A stretch of 64,000 nt of DNA, taken from NCBI RefSeq assembly GCF_020921035.1, contig NC_063150.1:13206001-13270000 (forward strand), given 5' to 3'. Shown here piece after piece: positions 28,295 through 38,413 of this stretch (position 1 is the stretch's first letter; each line of letters begins with the position of its first letter). Source of the DNA: Rhodamnia argentea. Taxonomy: Eukaryota; Streptophyta; Magnoliopsida; Myrtales; Myrtaceae. Position numbers and translations under genes: made by a program. The notes under the pieces are model-generated. The model was not told the origin of the DNA. It saw only the letters and a program-made list of their open reading frames with translations, and searched no databases.

Positions 28295-28298
28295 TTAA

Positions 28299-31200
28299 TT
28301 TAAAGAAAACTAGGTTGATTGGATATCTTTGCGTTTGTGTTATTAAAAACATGATTGATGACATGCAAAAATATGGATCTGCTTTATTACTTACACTACT
28401 TAGACATGGCTTATCGTCCTCATATATAATACTAGATTTTGAAGATTGAAAATATTTTAGAGAAAGTAGTTATAATTTTTGAAAACATATTTCAAAATTG
28501 TGTTGTGGTTGAGAACTTAAGTTCATGATTTGTGGGGCCTTAACCCCTCGATTGTGTTTAATCGTCCGGATTTCTAGTCATGATAGGATAAGATAAGATA
28601 TCCATCAATTTTGTCATGTCTTTATCTACTGTTTGGTGAATTGCGGATTTAAAGTAGGATAAGCATAGACTAGGCGCGATTGAGATCGATTCTATTTTGC
28701 TGAAACATCATGATGCCTCAGAAATTATATAGTGATAAGTTCGGATGAGAGAGTTATTATTGAGTAAATGTTTGTGCCATTTGAAATTCGGGCATATTGA
28801 TGGAGCATAACTAGTAGAATCAAGGGTTTTGAGTTGGAGTCGAATCTTTTGAGAATGACTAACTAGCCTTGCTTGTTGTCTTGTTGAATAAGTAAACATG
28901 ATGCTAAACAATATAATTATTCGATCTCTTTTCACAAGTTGAAGATGAACTCATGTTGCTTGTCCAAGAGAGCTACCTTGAAAGTCGATGATAAATCTTG
29001 AGCTCTTCATAACATCCCAAGATTCCTTTTGAATGTTGGAAATGTTCAAACGATTAAAGAATAAGGAATATCATCTCATATCACGTCAAACAATCGACTA
29101 AAAAATAATGTTGTAGAAGTACCCGACTTTGCGATCAGAGACCCCGGTCCGGTGTCGTCGGAGAGGCAACCACACTTGATGGTTGCTGTCGCCACCAAAG
29201 AGGCAACCCCCTACTAGAGAGGCCAATGTAGAGGAGAGGTAGTAGTAGTAGGAAAAACATAGTTTTCCTCTTGTCTACTCTCTTAAGAAATCCTATCTTG
29301 ATATATTACACCTTTTCTCTTAGGATTATTTTATCCGGGTTATATTCCACATATATCCCTCTTTATCCTATTCTATATTTGGTAGCTGTCTAGGATGTGA
29401 TAAAATATATTTTATCCTGATTTATATCCCGATGACCAAATGCGGCCCTCATCCTTTAGGTGCGCCCGGACATGTTCCCTCACTATTTCAACCTCTGAGT
29501 TAGCTTCATGCAACAGATTTTCTAGTGCAATTTCTTTAAATAGACAAAATAATAACTAAGAGAACATATAAAATTTCCTACATTTATTTAAAAAGAGTGA
29601 AGACTATGATAACATACTTTAGTATACTTTTGAAGACTAATTCCTGCATTAAGAAAACCAAAGTATTTTACGAAAATCCCATCTTTATTTCAACATATTA
29701 AGAACTATATATTCAATTTTCTACGCCCATCCTAGCATTATAACGATATCGCTTTTATGTGAGGTGTTATGATTTGCCACATTCTTCAATCAGTACATGC
29801 TTGTAAAGCTGATTGATTCTAAAGTAAGCCGATTCTTATCCTAGAACCGAGAATCGGATCGGAAGGTGCGGTTCTCGGTCTATGGAACGAGAACCGACTC
29901 ACCTCGTTTAGGACCCATCAGAACCAGCTGTGATATTTTTTCTTTTTCTCTATTCACTGCAAGTTCACAAGCTTCACTACTAAAGGAGACGACACAACAT
30001 GGATCTCGGGCCACACGGATGATCAGCATTTCTCACAGCAATAGGCAGTAAATAAACCAACCCAAGAGAAGTAATACAAACAAACATCAAATTTAAACGA
30101 GCATTCATTAGTGCAATCGTTTTGCACAAATTAAGGTTTCGATGCCCTAAAAAACTCGTAAGACATTCAGCCATAGACAGTCGTAGATCTAAAACTCTAG
30201 CAAGTTACAACAAAGTATCCAAATTAAAAAAAAAAAAACAAATCCTGAAATCTAATCTACAGCCAAGACCTAATGAGCTCGATGCAACCAACCGAAGCGG
30301 AGAACAAAAAAAGAAAATTCAAAGACCGTGCGGCAAAAAACTAAACCTCGAAAGGCCGAAATTTCAAGGAGCAAACAACAAAATGGTGCTTGAAAAACCA
30401 CCGCTTTTCCTTCAAATGTTCAGTGAAAGAGAGTTTGAGAATGAGCATGACTGAGAGTGAGAGTCGTGAGCAAGAGACAGACTTAAGTGAAGAAAGGGCA
30501 ACTATGATTTTCACTTTTCAGTGAGAGTAAATTGTGAAAAATGCATAAGTTAATAATTAGGGTTTTCGACTTTTGCAATAATAGTAACGAATGATTCGGT
30601 TCGGATAGATGGGTTCACACCTGAAATAGGGAATCAAACCGATATTTATGAGTTTCAATTTTTAGGAATCGGGAATCGGCCAGTTCGGTCCGAATTTTTG
30701 GCTCACCCCTACACGTTTGGGACTCGTTGGAAGTTTCTTGAGTGGAAATGAAGAATAAAGGCTCTATTTATTTGGTAAATTTTGACTCAAAAGGGAAATG
30801 CTTCCTATGGTCAGAAAAATTCTTTAAGAAATGGTCCTAAAATCAGATCCAAAAAAGAGCTGAACCGTGCGCCTGGGCCGGCGAACTGGCGGAAGAAAGC
30901 GCTCCACCTGGGCCAGGGAAGATTGCCCGCTGGTCTAAAGAAGGACGCGCCCTGTTCTGGGGTCGCTCGCGCGCTACGCCACAGGGGACAGTGTGCCGGG
31001 CGGGGCACCCGGGCGCACTGCCGCTGAGATTTCGCCGACCGGTCCAACCTAGAAATCCCAGAACGTTAGTTCCAATAATTCTATAAGACTTGTTCGAGCC
31101 TTTTGATTCTTCATTGGATCCCCTTTCGATTTCAAAACCTCAGCCAGCCTCACATGCTTCGTATCATTTCCCTGCATCAGCATGGGTTCACATGACCATT

Positions 31201-31600
31201 GCACCATGTCTGCAGCGTGCGAGTTCAAGGTCCTACTCTTGCATGTGAGCATCCTTCGATAATGGTCTGCACTTCATATAATGTTCTCGACATACTCAGC
31301 AACTTGTCTCCGATCTTTTCATGAGGTTTTCAAAGTCGGTGCGGATATAGATGCCAGATATGTTGGGGAAATTTGATTGCTGAGGAAGATAGTGCAGTAA
31401 CTGTAGATCCGCTATGCTTTGAAGCGTGATGATGATCACTGTCCTTAAGATATCATTTGCTATCCCTATTGTTATTGTTTTGGACTTAGAACAAATATAC
31501 CTCTAGGATATATACAAAAGCCGCAGAGAAACGAGTTCTTTTGGAATTTCACTTAAATGTGTTATCAAAATTATGTGAATGAAAAGAGAAGAAGAAAGAA
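28299..31600. other. Intergenic, no gene recognised
   Basis: Mostly AT-rich. Two features stand out. Around 29840-29900 and 30590-30710, GGTTCTCGG/GAACCGA and related motifs recur on both strands next to CACCCCTA, suggesting a decayed hAT-like element, but ends and target duplication are not established. At 30865-31030 there is an isolated block of high GC content with overlapping frames on both strands and no known protein. Nothing else can be supported. Confidence 0.4.
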
Positions 31601-31795
31601 ACCCACCCACGCATGGCTGAGTTGGTTGAGGGGCGTTCTATCCCTCGTCATGTCACTGATTCGAAACTCTCCCTACTCATTTTCGTGACTTAAGTGGAGG
31701 GGCATAACTAGTGGGCCGCTGTGCTAGCTCTCTCCGAGGTACTGACGCAGCTGGACATTGGCAGATCAGCAGATCCATGTGGATCCTCGATATAA
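31601..31795 (+). mobile_element. tRNA-derived SINE
   Basis: It begins ACCCACCCACGCATGGCTGA, with an A box TGGCTGAGTTGG at 31614-31625 and a B box GATTCGAAACTC at 31658-31669. The head is the same as that of the SINE at 32877-33103. AAAGAA motifs lie on both sides (about 31596 and 31796), but the 3' end and target duplication are not certain. The 3' body differs from the second copy. Confidence 0.65.
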
Positions 31796-32876
31796 AAAGA
31801 AAGTTACGGAAGAGGAGTTGTTTTTTGAACAGTTGTTTTGGACAATGTATGATCTGGTGTTATTTATAGACAACCAATCGATAGATCTCTTGAGAACTGG
31901 TACCTTCCCAATCCCCTCCACTTCTTATGTGAACAGTTACCTCATTTCATATAACAATAGTCACTTGCGTCTCCTCTCCTATGGTTTCTTCTCCAGCTAC
32001 CCGCCGCTTTTTTTTTCCATGCAGCTTCGTTCCTGAGGGAAAGGGCGCCTCCCTCTCTCCCTCCCTCTTCCTCTTCCTTTAGATCTCCCTGTCCCTCCAT
32101 TTTTTAGATTTCTTCGTTAATTTCGTAGACGAAACGATAGAAATTCACTGCGAAAGTAAGTTCTGAATATCGAAGTGCAAGTGCCTCGAAAGAATTTGCT
32201 CTCTCCATATCTACTTGCTCCCTCTGGTTTCAGGTGCTTACTCCATATTGTTGAGCACTCCGCAAGGTTTCTAAGCTTCTTTTTCTATATTCGGGAATGG
32301 ACTTATGTGAAAGTGATTTTATGATTAATCGATATCTTTTTGCTGCTATTCTCTCCCTATTTAAAGTTAGAACTATAGTTTGGTGCTATTCTATCTCGAT
32401 CTTGATATGTGGCTGGGATTTACAAGGTGATTGCCGTACCTTTTCAACCTATTTATGTTGTTGTAGTCTTTATACAGTGATGGTGCTGGGAACGCAAAAT
32501 CTAGGTGTGCACCGCTTTTTTGTGAAATCGTAGCTACTTAAAATTTTTAGCGTTTTGATCCAATTTTTTTTTAGCGTGTGCTCATCACCGATAATGATGT
32601 GAGATTTAGTGATCGGTCGTTGGTTGTGTGTGTGCACATCACTAATAATAATGCGAGATTCGGTGATCGATTGTCGATTGTGCTTCGATACTATGACAGC
32701 TTCGTTTTTAAGGAATGGCGAGTTTCTATATGTTGTACCAAGTTGAATTACTTTTCAAATTTACTTGTTTTGTGAAATTTTTATTTTTATTTTGAATTGA
32801 TGTTTCTCTCTTTCATATGAAATGAAAATCTTTCATTTGACAAAAAAAAAAAAAAAATCAAAGATCACTTCTTCTT
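31796..32876. other. Intergenic with a 55-bp direct duplication
   Basis: A pyrimidine-rich stretch at 32035-32100 resembles a leader, but no supported gene follows it. At 32579-32685 two tandem copies of about 54 bp occur: TGCTCATCACCGATAATGAT and TGCACATCACTAATAATAAT, each followed by GCGAGATT(C/T)(A/G)GTGATCG-like DNA. No conserved protein is seen. Confidence 0.45.
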
Positions 32877-33103
32877 CTTTTTTTTTTTTTTGATATCCAA
32901 GATCCATCGGCTCCATCGGGCTTCGCTCTACGTTTGGCCCGAGGGCCAACCAATGATTGTACTTGGAGCGAGACCGGCCCAGCAACCCACCGCCGGGGCC
33001 CCCAACTTAAATCGCTTAACAAGGCTAGGAGATTTGAACCCTCAACCTTTCATAAGAGGAAAAAGGACTCAAGCTCAACCAACTACGCCATGCGCGGGTG
33101 GGT
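32877..33103 (-). mobile_element. tRNA-derived SINE with target duplication
   Basis: Minus-strand element. The head AACCCACCCGCGCATGGCGT holds an A box TGGCGTAGTTGG (plus-strand 33079-33090). The B box GGGTTCAAATC is at about 33031-33041, and an A-rich tail appears as the T-run at 32878-32891. TCACTTCTTCTT flanks it on both sides (32865-32876 and 33104-33115), a clear 12-bp target-site duplication showing retroposition. The central part is GC-rich (CGCCGGGGCCCCC). Confidence 0.85.
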
Positions 33104-33351
33104 TCACTTCTTCTTTTTATGACCAATGAAATGGAGAAATTAAATCTTAAATTCAAGTACGTATATGTGTAGCTAACTTCTTTTGCTAGTGGCTAGTTGC
33201 GCTTTTTTATTGGGCTAGTTTTACTCATAAATCTCTTTTTAGTCTTAAATTTTCTTTTAACTCCGACTATAACGATGATTAAGATTATTCGTTTATAAAT
33301 GAAAAGAGATAAAAGAGAGAAAGAGGAAATTAAAAAAATCCTTATTTTTTT

Positions 33352-33770
33352 TTGAAAATGGCACAAATGATCCTTAAATGTTAGTCCAATGTGCAATGAG
33401 ATCATTGAATCGTTAATTTGACCAATATGGTTTTTAAATTTTAACCCAACGTGCAATGTGATCCCTGAATTTTTAATTTGTTTAATGTCATCTCCGAACT
33501 TTTGTAAAATGTTTAAATTAGTTCGTGAAGTACAAGAAAATGTTTAAAGTTATTCCTGAACTTGAATTAATCGAAGAACTATTTTGAACATGACCAAGTT
33601 GAGCATTTTTAAAAAGTTCAAAGGCCATATTGATTAAATTAAAAATTTAAGAATCTCATTATATATTGAGTTAAAGTTTAGAGTTCATATTGATCAAATT
33701 AAAATTTTAAAAATCATATTATATATTAAATCGAAATTTAAGTACCATTTGTTTCGTTATTCCAAATTTT
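33352..33770. mobile_element. MITE family member, copy 1
   Basis: The left arm starts AAAATGGCACAAATGATCC and carries 'caatgtgatccctgaatttt' phrases. The right arm is the inverse and ends 'aagtaccatttgtttcgtta'. The family phrase 'aatttgttcaatgtgatc' is shared with the elements at 37902-38260 and 56472-56814. No coding capacity. Confidence 0.7.
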
Positions 33771-33799
33771 TTTGGTCGAAAAAGAAGGACTAACATTGA

Positions 33800-34301
33800 A
33801 AAGCCCTAACTTCTACGTCTCGTCTTGTGCTTCTTTCCGCACAGTGCGGCCCCTCACCTGGGTCTCTCTGCCTCTGGCCCCGGCCTCCGCTGCTGCTTGC
33901 CGAGTCGCCGGCGATCACTTCACGTCGCCGGCCCCAGCTCGCCTTCGAATCCTCGCCGTCAGTAGCTCTCCATCAACTCAAGGTGATTCTCTCTCCCTCT
34001 GTGTGTGTGTGTGTGGAATCTTGGGTTGCACGACTCTTGAAACTTTTGCTCGTGCGTGTCGCTGTCCAATTGTTCTCGTCGGACGAACTGATTTGGCTTC
34101 CTATGCCGGTGCTTCATTGCATTATTGACCCTATTTTCAAATTTTTAATGTTTCTGTGACCATATAAGTAGAAAAAGATCTTAGTATTGTTCTCGTTCGT
34201 TGTGCTTTTTTGCCAGATTTGTTTCACCTCGAGTTAATAGAGGGAGATAGTTGCAGTTCTTGCGAGGCATTGGATTGAAACTCGGGGTGCCCAGGGGGAG
34301 A
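33800..34301 (+). promoter_or_regulatory. 5' leader with intron of the Myb/SANT gene
   Basis: A donor ACTCAAG|GTGATTCT (boundary 33982/33983) and acceptor TTTTGCCAG|ATTTG (34216/34217) bracket a 234-bp intron with a (TG)n run near 34000-34015. The leader exon upstream is C-rich and begins at or after about 33790. Confidence 0.6.
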
Positions 34302-36194
34302 ATGGGACGAAAGAAGGAGAAGAGGGGGAGAATTGAGGAGAATCGGTTTGATGTCGTGATGGATGTGGATCACCATGAGGTTGACGCAGGTGATAGAGTT
34401 GAGAATGGCGTTGATAAGGTCAATCGAGATAAGAAGAAGAGTAGGACAAAAGGGGATGTTCATGGTGATGGAAGTGAATTTGTAGCAGAAAATGTGAAGG
34501 GTTCTGTTGGTGATGATATCGAGCGGGGTGGCAGCGAGAAGAAGAAAAAGAAGAGGAAGCGAGAAGTAGGCCAGGACGAGAAAGAACTTGAGAAAGCGGC
34601 AAAGAAGGGACGTAGACATAGCAAGGGCACTGAAAGCAGCGGAGCTAGGAGTATCTCAAAGGTCCCCCAGATTGGAGAATATGAAGATGGGCACATGCGT
34701 CATGGCGACTTCAAAAACATGGAAGAAAGACTGCAGATCCAAACAAAGAAGGAAAATAATAAGAAGCACAAGGAGGTTAAGAAGATGGATGACATAGATG
34801 CGGCTTTCTCGGCAACTAAGCATTTGGCAGACGACAAATCAGATGCGGGAGTTCAGGAGCAGAACAAGTCTTTGGGCAAGAACATCAAGGAAATGAAAGA
34901 TACAGATCAAGTCAGTATAAAGAAGAAAAAGAAGAAAAAGGGGAGTAGGGATACTGATCCTGTTGGAGATAACCAAAAGATGAAGGAAGCAAGTGGATCT
35001 TCTGATGTGGTGACAGTGAAAAAGGATATTCATGGGAAGGAGAGGAGCAAGAGAAAGAAACAGAAACGGATTGAGGAACAGGGTTATGTAGCAAGTGGAA
35101 ATACAGATAAGAAGCACATGGAATCTGAACTAGATGCTCATTTTACGAATGACACTATGGGGGGCGAAGAGAAGAAGCCAAATAAAGATAAGAAGCGCAA
35201 GAAGGAGAAGGCTGCAAAAGATGGTATTGAAGCCAAAGATCGAAAAAAGAAACCAAAGAGAGTAAGTTTTGCTGAAAATGTTGAGGTTTTTCCTCCCTTA
35301 GATGGTCCGAGTGAGGAAGATAATAGCAAGGATCAAAACCTTGTGCGGGGTAAGAAATTCTCAGAAGAAGAAGATGAGCTAGTCAAACAGGCTGTTTATA
35401 AATATATAGAAGCTCATGATTTAGGTGAAGATGGCTTGAATATGGTACTCAACTGTGGAAGACATCGCGAGGCCAGAAAATGTTGGAAGGAAATTGGCGC
35501 ATATTTACCTTGGAGGCCTAAGGAAAGCGTCTATCATCGAGCTCATCTGCTATTTGAAAGAGGCGAGAATCATACTTGGACTCCTGAAGAATGTGAGCTT
35601 GTTCGCAAGTTTCACGAGCAACATGGCTCAGATTGGAGGAAGTTGGCTGATGCTCTTGGTAGACACAGGTTCCATGTGAAGGATACCTGGCGAAGAATAA
35701 AATTTCCATATAAGAAAGGACCTTGGTCCCAGGATGAGTACCAGAGTCTATTTGATCTAGTAAACATGGACCTACGTCTGAAAGTCACCGAGGAGAGAAA
35801 GTCAAAGCACGGCATGCTCCTTGACAATATTGCCTGGGGAGCTATAAGTGACAGTTTGGGCTCTCGTAATCATGCTGTTTGTTGTGAGAAGTGGTACAAG
35901 CAATTAACATCTTCTATGGTAGCTGAAGGCTGTTGGGCGGATACAGATGACTATCGGTTGCTCAGTGCTCTTGTTGAACTGGATGCTTGCTCGATGGAAG
36001 ATGTAGACTGGGACAAACTCATCGAGAATAAATCTGGGGACCTATGTCGAAGGCGGTGGAACCAAATGGTCAAATACATTGGCAATCACTGGAGCAAGTC
36101 ATTTCCTGAGCAGGTGGAAATTCTCTCAGAACGATATTGCCCTGATATGCTGGAACCAAGGGAGATTTACGCTAACAAGCCTATAGTTACATGA
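34302..36194 (+). CDS. Myb/SANT protein resembling Pol I transcription terminators
   Basis: One exon, 630 aa from the ATG at 34302 (MGRKKEKRGR). Another in-frame ATG at 34251 would add 17 residues not typical of a start. Residues 1-330 are very rich in Lys/Arg/Glu/Asp, with several nuclear-localisation clusters (KKKKKKKGSRD, KKRKKEKAAKD). Residues about 350-610 contain successive Myb/SANT-like repeats: KFSEEEDELVKQAVYKYI, HTWTPEECELVRKFHEQHGS-DWRKLADAL, KGPWSQDEYQSLFDLVNMD, and GCWADTDDYRLLSALVELDA-DVDWDKLI with RRRWNQMVKYI. The layout is that of Reb1/TTF1-type rDNA terminators and DMTF1-like proteins; the Arabidopsis relative is At5g41020 (recalled). A role in nucleolar transcription is inferred. 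An RVSF motif at residues 320-323 is a possible PP1 docking site. Confidence 0.85.
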   Translation: MGRKKEKRGRIEENRFDVVMDVDHHEVDAGDRVENGVDKVNRDKKKSRTKGDVHGDGSEFVAENVKGSVGDDIERGGSEKKKKKRKREVGQDEKELEKAAKKGRRHSKGTESSGARSISKVPQIGEYEDGHMRHGDFKNMEERLQIQTKKENNKKHKEVKKMDDIDAAFSATKHLADDKSDAGVQEQNKSLGKNIKEMKDTDQVSIKKKKKKKGSRDTDPVGDNQKMKEASGSSDVVTVKKDIHGKERSKRKKQKRIEEQGYVASGNTDKKHMESELDAHFTNDTMGGEEKKPNKDKKRKKEKAAKDGIEAKDRKKKPKRVSFAENVEVFPPLDGPSEEDNSKDQNLVRGKKFSEEEDELVKQAVYKYIEAHDLGEDGLNMVLNCGRHREARKCWKEIGAYLPWRPKESVYHRAHLLFERGENHTWTPEECELVRKFHEQHGSDWRKLADALGRHRFHVKDTWRRIKFPYKKGPWSQDEYQSLFDLVNMDLRLKVTEERKSKHGMLLDNIAWGAISDSLGSRNHAVCCEKWYKQLTSSMVAEGCWADTDDYRLLSALVELDACSMEDVDWDKLIENKSGDLCRRRWNQMVKYIGNHWSKSFPEQVEILSERYCPDMLEPREIYANKPIVT

Positions 36195-37901
36195 CACCAA
36201 CTTCCTTTGTGTGAGTAAGGCTTTTTGAGCATCTTGAAGCCACCTAGATGTGATGTGAGCTTGCATCTTGAATGTTGTTGCATTGGTTGGTGAGTCTATC
36301 ATGAGCCCTATAAATTTAATGGCCACTTTCGCACTGATATATTCTGGCTAAAGAAGGTGCTCTCTGAATGCAATTTATGGCTTGTGAAGTTCATTGTCCA
36401 GCACAGGCTGTTACATTCTTCCCCTTCTAAATGTATTTTGCTTTAGGTATCCTCATCCTTATAGTGAGATGAAGTTTGCTTAGAGGAATGTAAATTATGT
36501 GTTATATTCGAGTTTTGTTTGTCTCTCATGTAGGAGAAGCAAGACTAAATGTGTTTGATGTAAATCAATGGGTTGAGAATGGAGGGGGAAGCCTTCATAA
36601 AATGATGTTCTTCTGCCATTGTGCAATATGTTTTCTTGTCTGTTACAATTTTTGCTTAGCCTGTAACGAGAAATGAGCATAAATACTGAAAAGCATAATG
36701 TCGTCAACTGGTAAGCGATTGATTTACCTCTCTTCAACTTATTGAACCAAATTTTCCCTTCATTGCAATATCTCACTTGCTTTACTCATTTTGTTCCTTT
36801 CTAAATTTACTACCCGGAGCATGGCATGAAAAAGGACAGTAGGTTGTCTGGTAAAATAGCAGATGTTGCTGGCAGTTTTCATTCGTCAATTAGATGGCAG
36901 TTCTATTTAAATCCGTTTCCTTGTTTTTCCAACTTTACGAGTCAATTTCCACAGAAATCTATGGTCAGGGAACTTCTGACAATGTGAAATGGTCATGTAG
37001 TTAGGAATCTGCTTCAGTCTTATGGTTCTTCAATAATTGCATATGGCCTTTTGTAACTAGGTGTTCATTTTGTAATGGCTTCTAGTTTAATGTTTCTGTT
37101 CCACGGGCATGCAACTGGGGATTCTATTTTATAATCATTCCAAACCACACTTTTCCCTTTTTCTTATCAGTGGATAAATCTCTTTGCTTATATGATTTTC
37201 GTCCCTCGTCTCTTTAGAAAAAGTGCTTTTATGAATAGGATTTAGTATGATACTTACGAGATCGATGATATCTACTGTTGCCATTTGCAGTGAGCGTCAA
37301 ATTATTCAATTTGATTCAATCTCGTATGAAGTTCTTAACATGGTAGAGCATTTCACTATTACAAGGAGAATGGTGCGTTTGGTTTGATTTTTGGGAAAAG
37401 CCTTTGGCCTAAAGAGCTTTGGAGAAAAGTCACAAGTTACTGTTGAGCTTGTTCATGGGATTACAGATAGATGGGTAGAAACAGGTTATTACAGCAAGTG
37501 GGCGTTATCAACCTTGTTATTTATTTGATCATCAAATAACAGAATTGAAAAAAAGAAGATAGATCGGTGACGACGGTTCCAAGGTCCTAGGCTGGTTTCG
37601 GGATCGATTGGTTTTCGATTCTAAAAACTAGAAATAAGTTCTAACATGGTAAATTATAGGTTCATGATCTGAAACTTGCCTTATGATCCCATATTCCAAG
37701 AGTTCTTGCCAGGGGGTTGCTCTTTCCATTTTCTCCTCCATCACACGTTACCATAGCTCCATCATTTTGAATATATTCTCTTTGCATGATGCTTGCGTAA
37801 GATTTAAGCAGTCCAGTTAACCATTCCAGCTTTATCAGATTCTATCCGTTACTTTCCGGATCAAGAAGATTGGATTTGATCGTGAGGATGTGATTTTCTA
37901 A
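36195..37901. other. 3' flank and intergenic region
   Basis: The first few hundred bases are likely 3' UTR of the Myb/SANT gene. The rest is AT-rich without a recognisable gene. Confidence 0.45.
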
Positions 37902-38260
37902 GAGAAAATTACATGAATGATCAACAACTTTGCTTCAACTTGTAATATTGGACCTAAATTTTTGATTTGTTTCATATAATTCATGAACTTTAGTTCAATG
38001 TGTAATGTGGTCTTTGAGTTTTTGATTTGTTCAGTATGATTCATGAACTTGAATTCAATTTTCAATATGATCCATGAAATTTTAATTATTTTCACATAAT
38101 AAAAAGATTACATCGGACATTAATTAATAATTCAGTTGTCACTAGCGACGATTTTGCATATTTAAAATTTAGGGATTATATTGCATAAATTAAAATTTTT
38201 GGGGTAATATTATCTATCGAGTCAAAATTTAAGGCTCGTTTGTACTATTATCTATTTTTC
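37902..38260. mobile_element. MITE family member, copy 2
   Basis: Starts AAAATTACATGAATGATCA and has 'caatgtgtaatgtggtcttt' phrases in the left arm and inverse phrases to 'aggctcgtttgtactatta' at the right end. Same family as 33352-33770 and 56472-56814. It sits about 150 bp upstream of the PRS3 start codon, within the likely PRS3 promoter. Confidence 0.7.
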
Positions 38261-38413
38261 CCAAAATGAAGCAGGGGTATTTTGGGAAGATAGCCATCTC
38301 GATCTTCGCCGACGACAAAAATCCGCTATAAGCGCTACACGAAACCGTCGCCGTGGTGATAAACAACATAAAAAACACGCGCGCCCTTCTCTCTCGCCGT
38401 CGCCCTCACACAA

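Noticed and set aside
29840..30715. hAT-like element suggested by GAACCGA/GGTTCTCGG motifs and CACCCCTA
   Set aside because: Suggestive motifs only; the two ends and an 8-bp target duplication could not be matched.
30782..31047. Overlapping 80-codon frames on both strands in a GC-rich island
   Set aside because: Overlapping frames on opposite strands are expected from base composition; no domain is seen on either.
33031..33090. tRNA gene on the minus strand
   Set aside because: A and B boxes are present but no cloverleaf or acceptor stem forms; the flanking target duplication and A-rich tail show a SINE.
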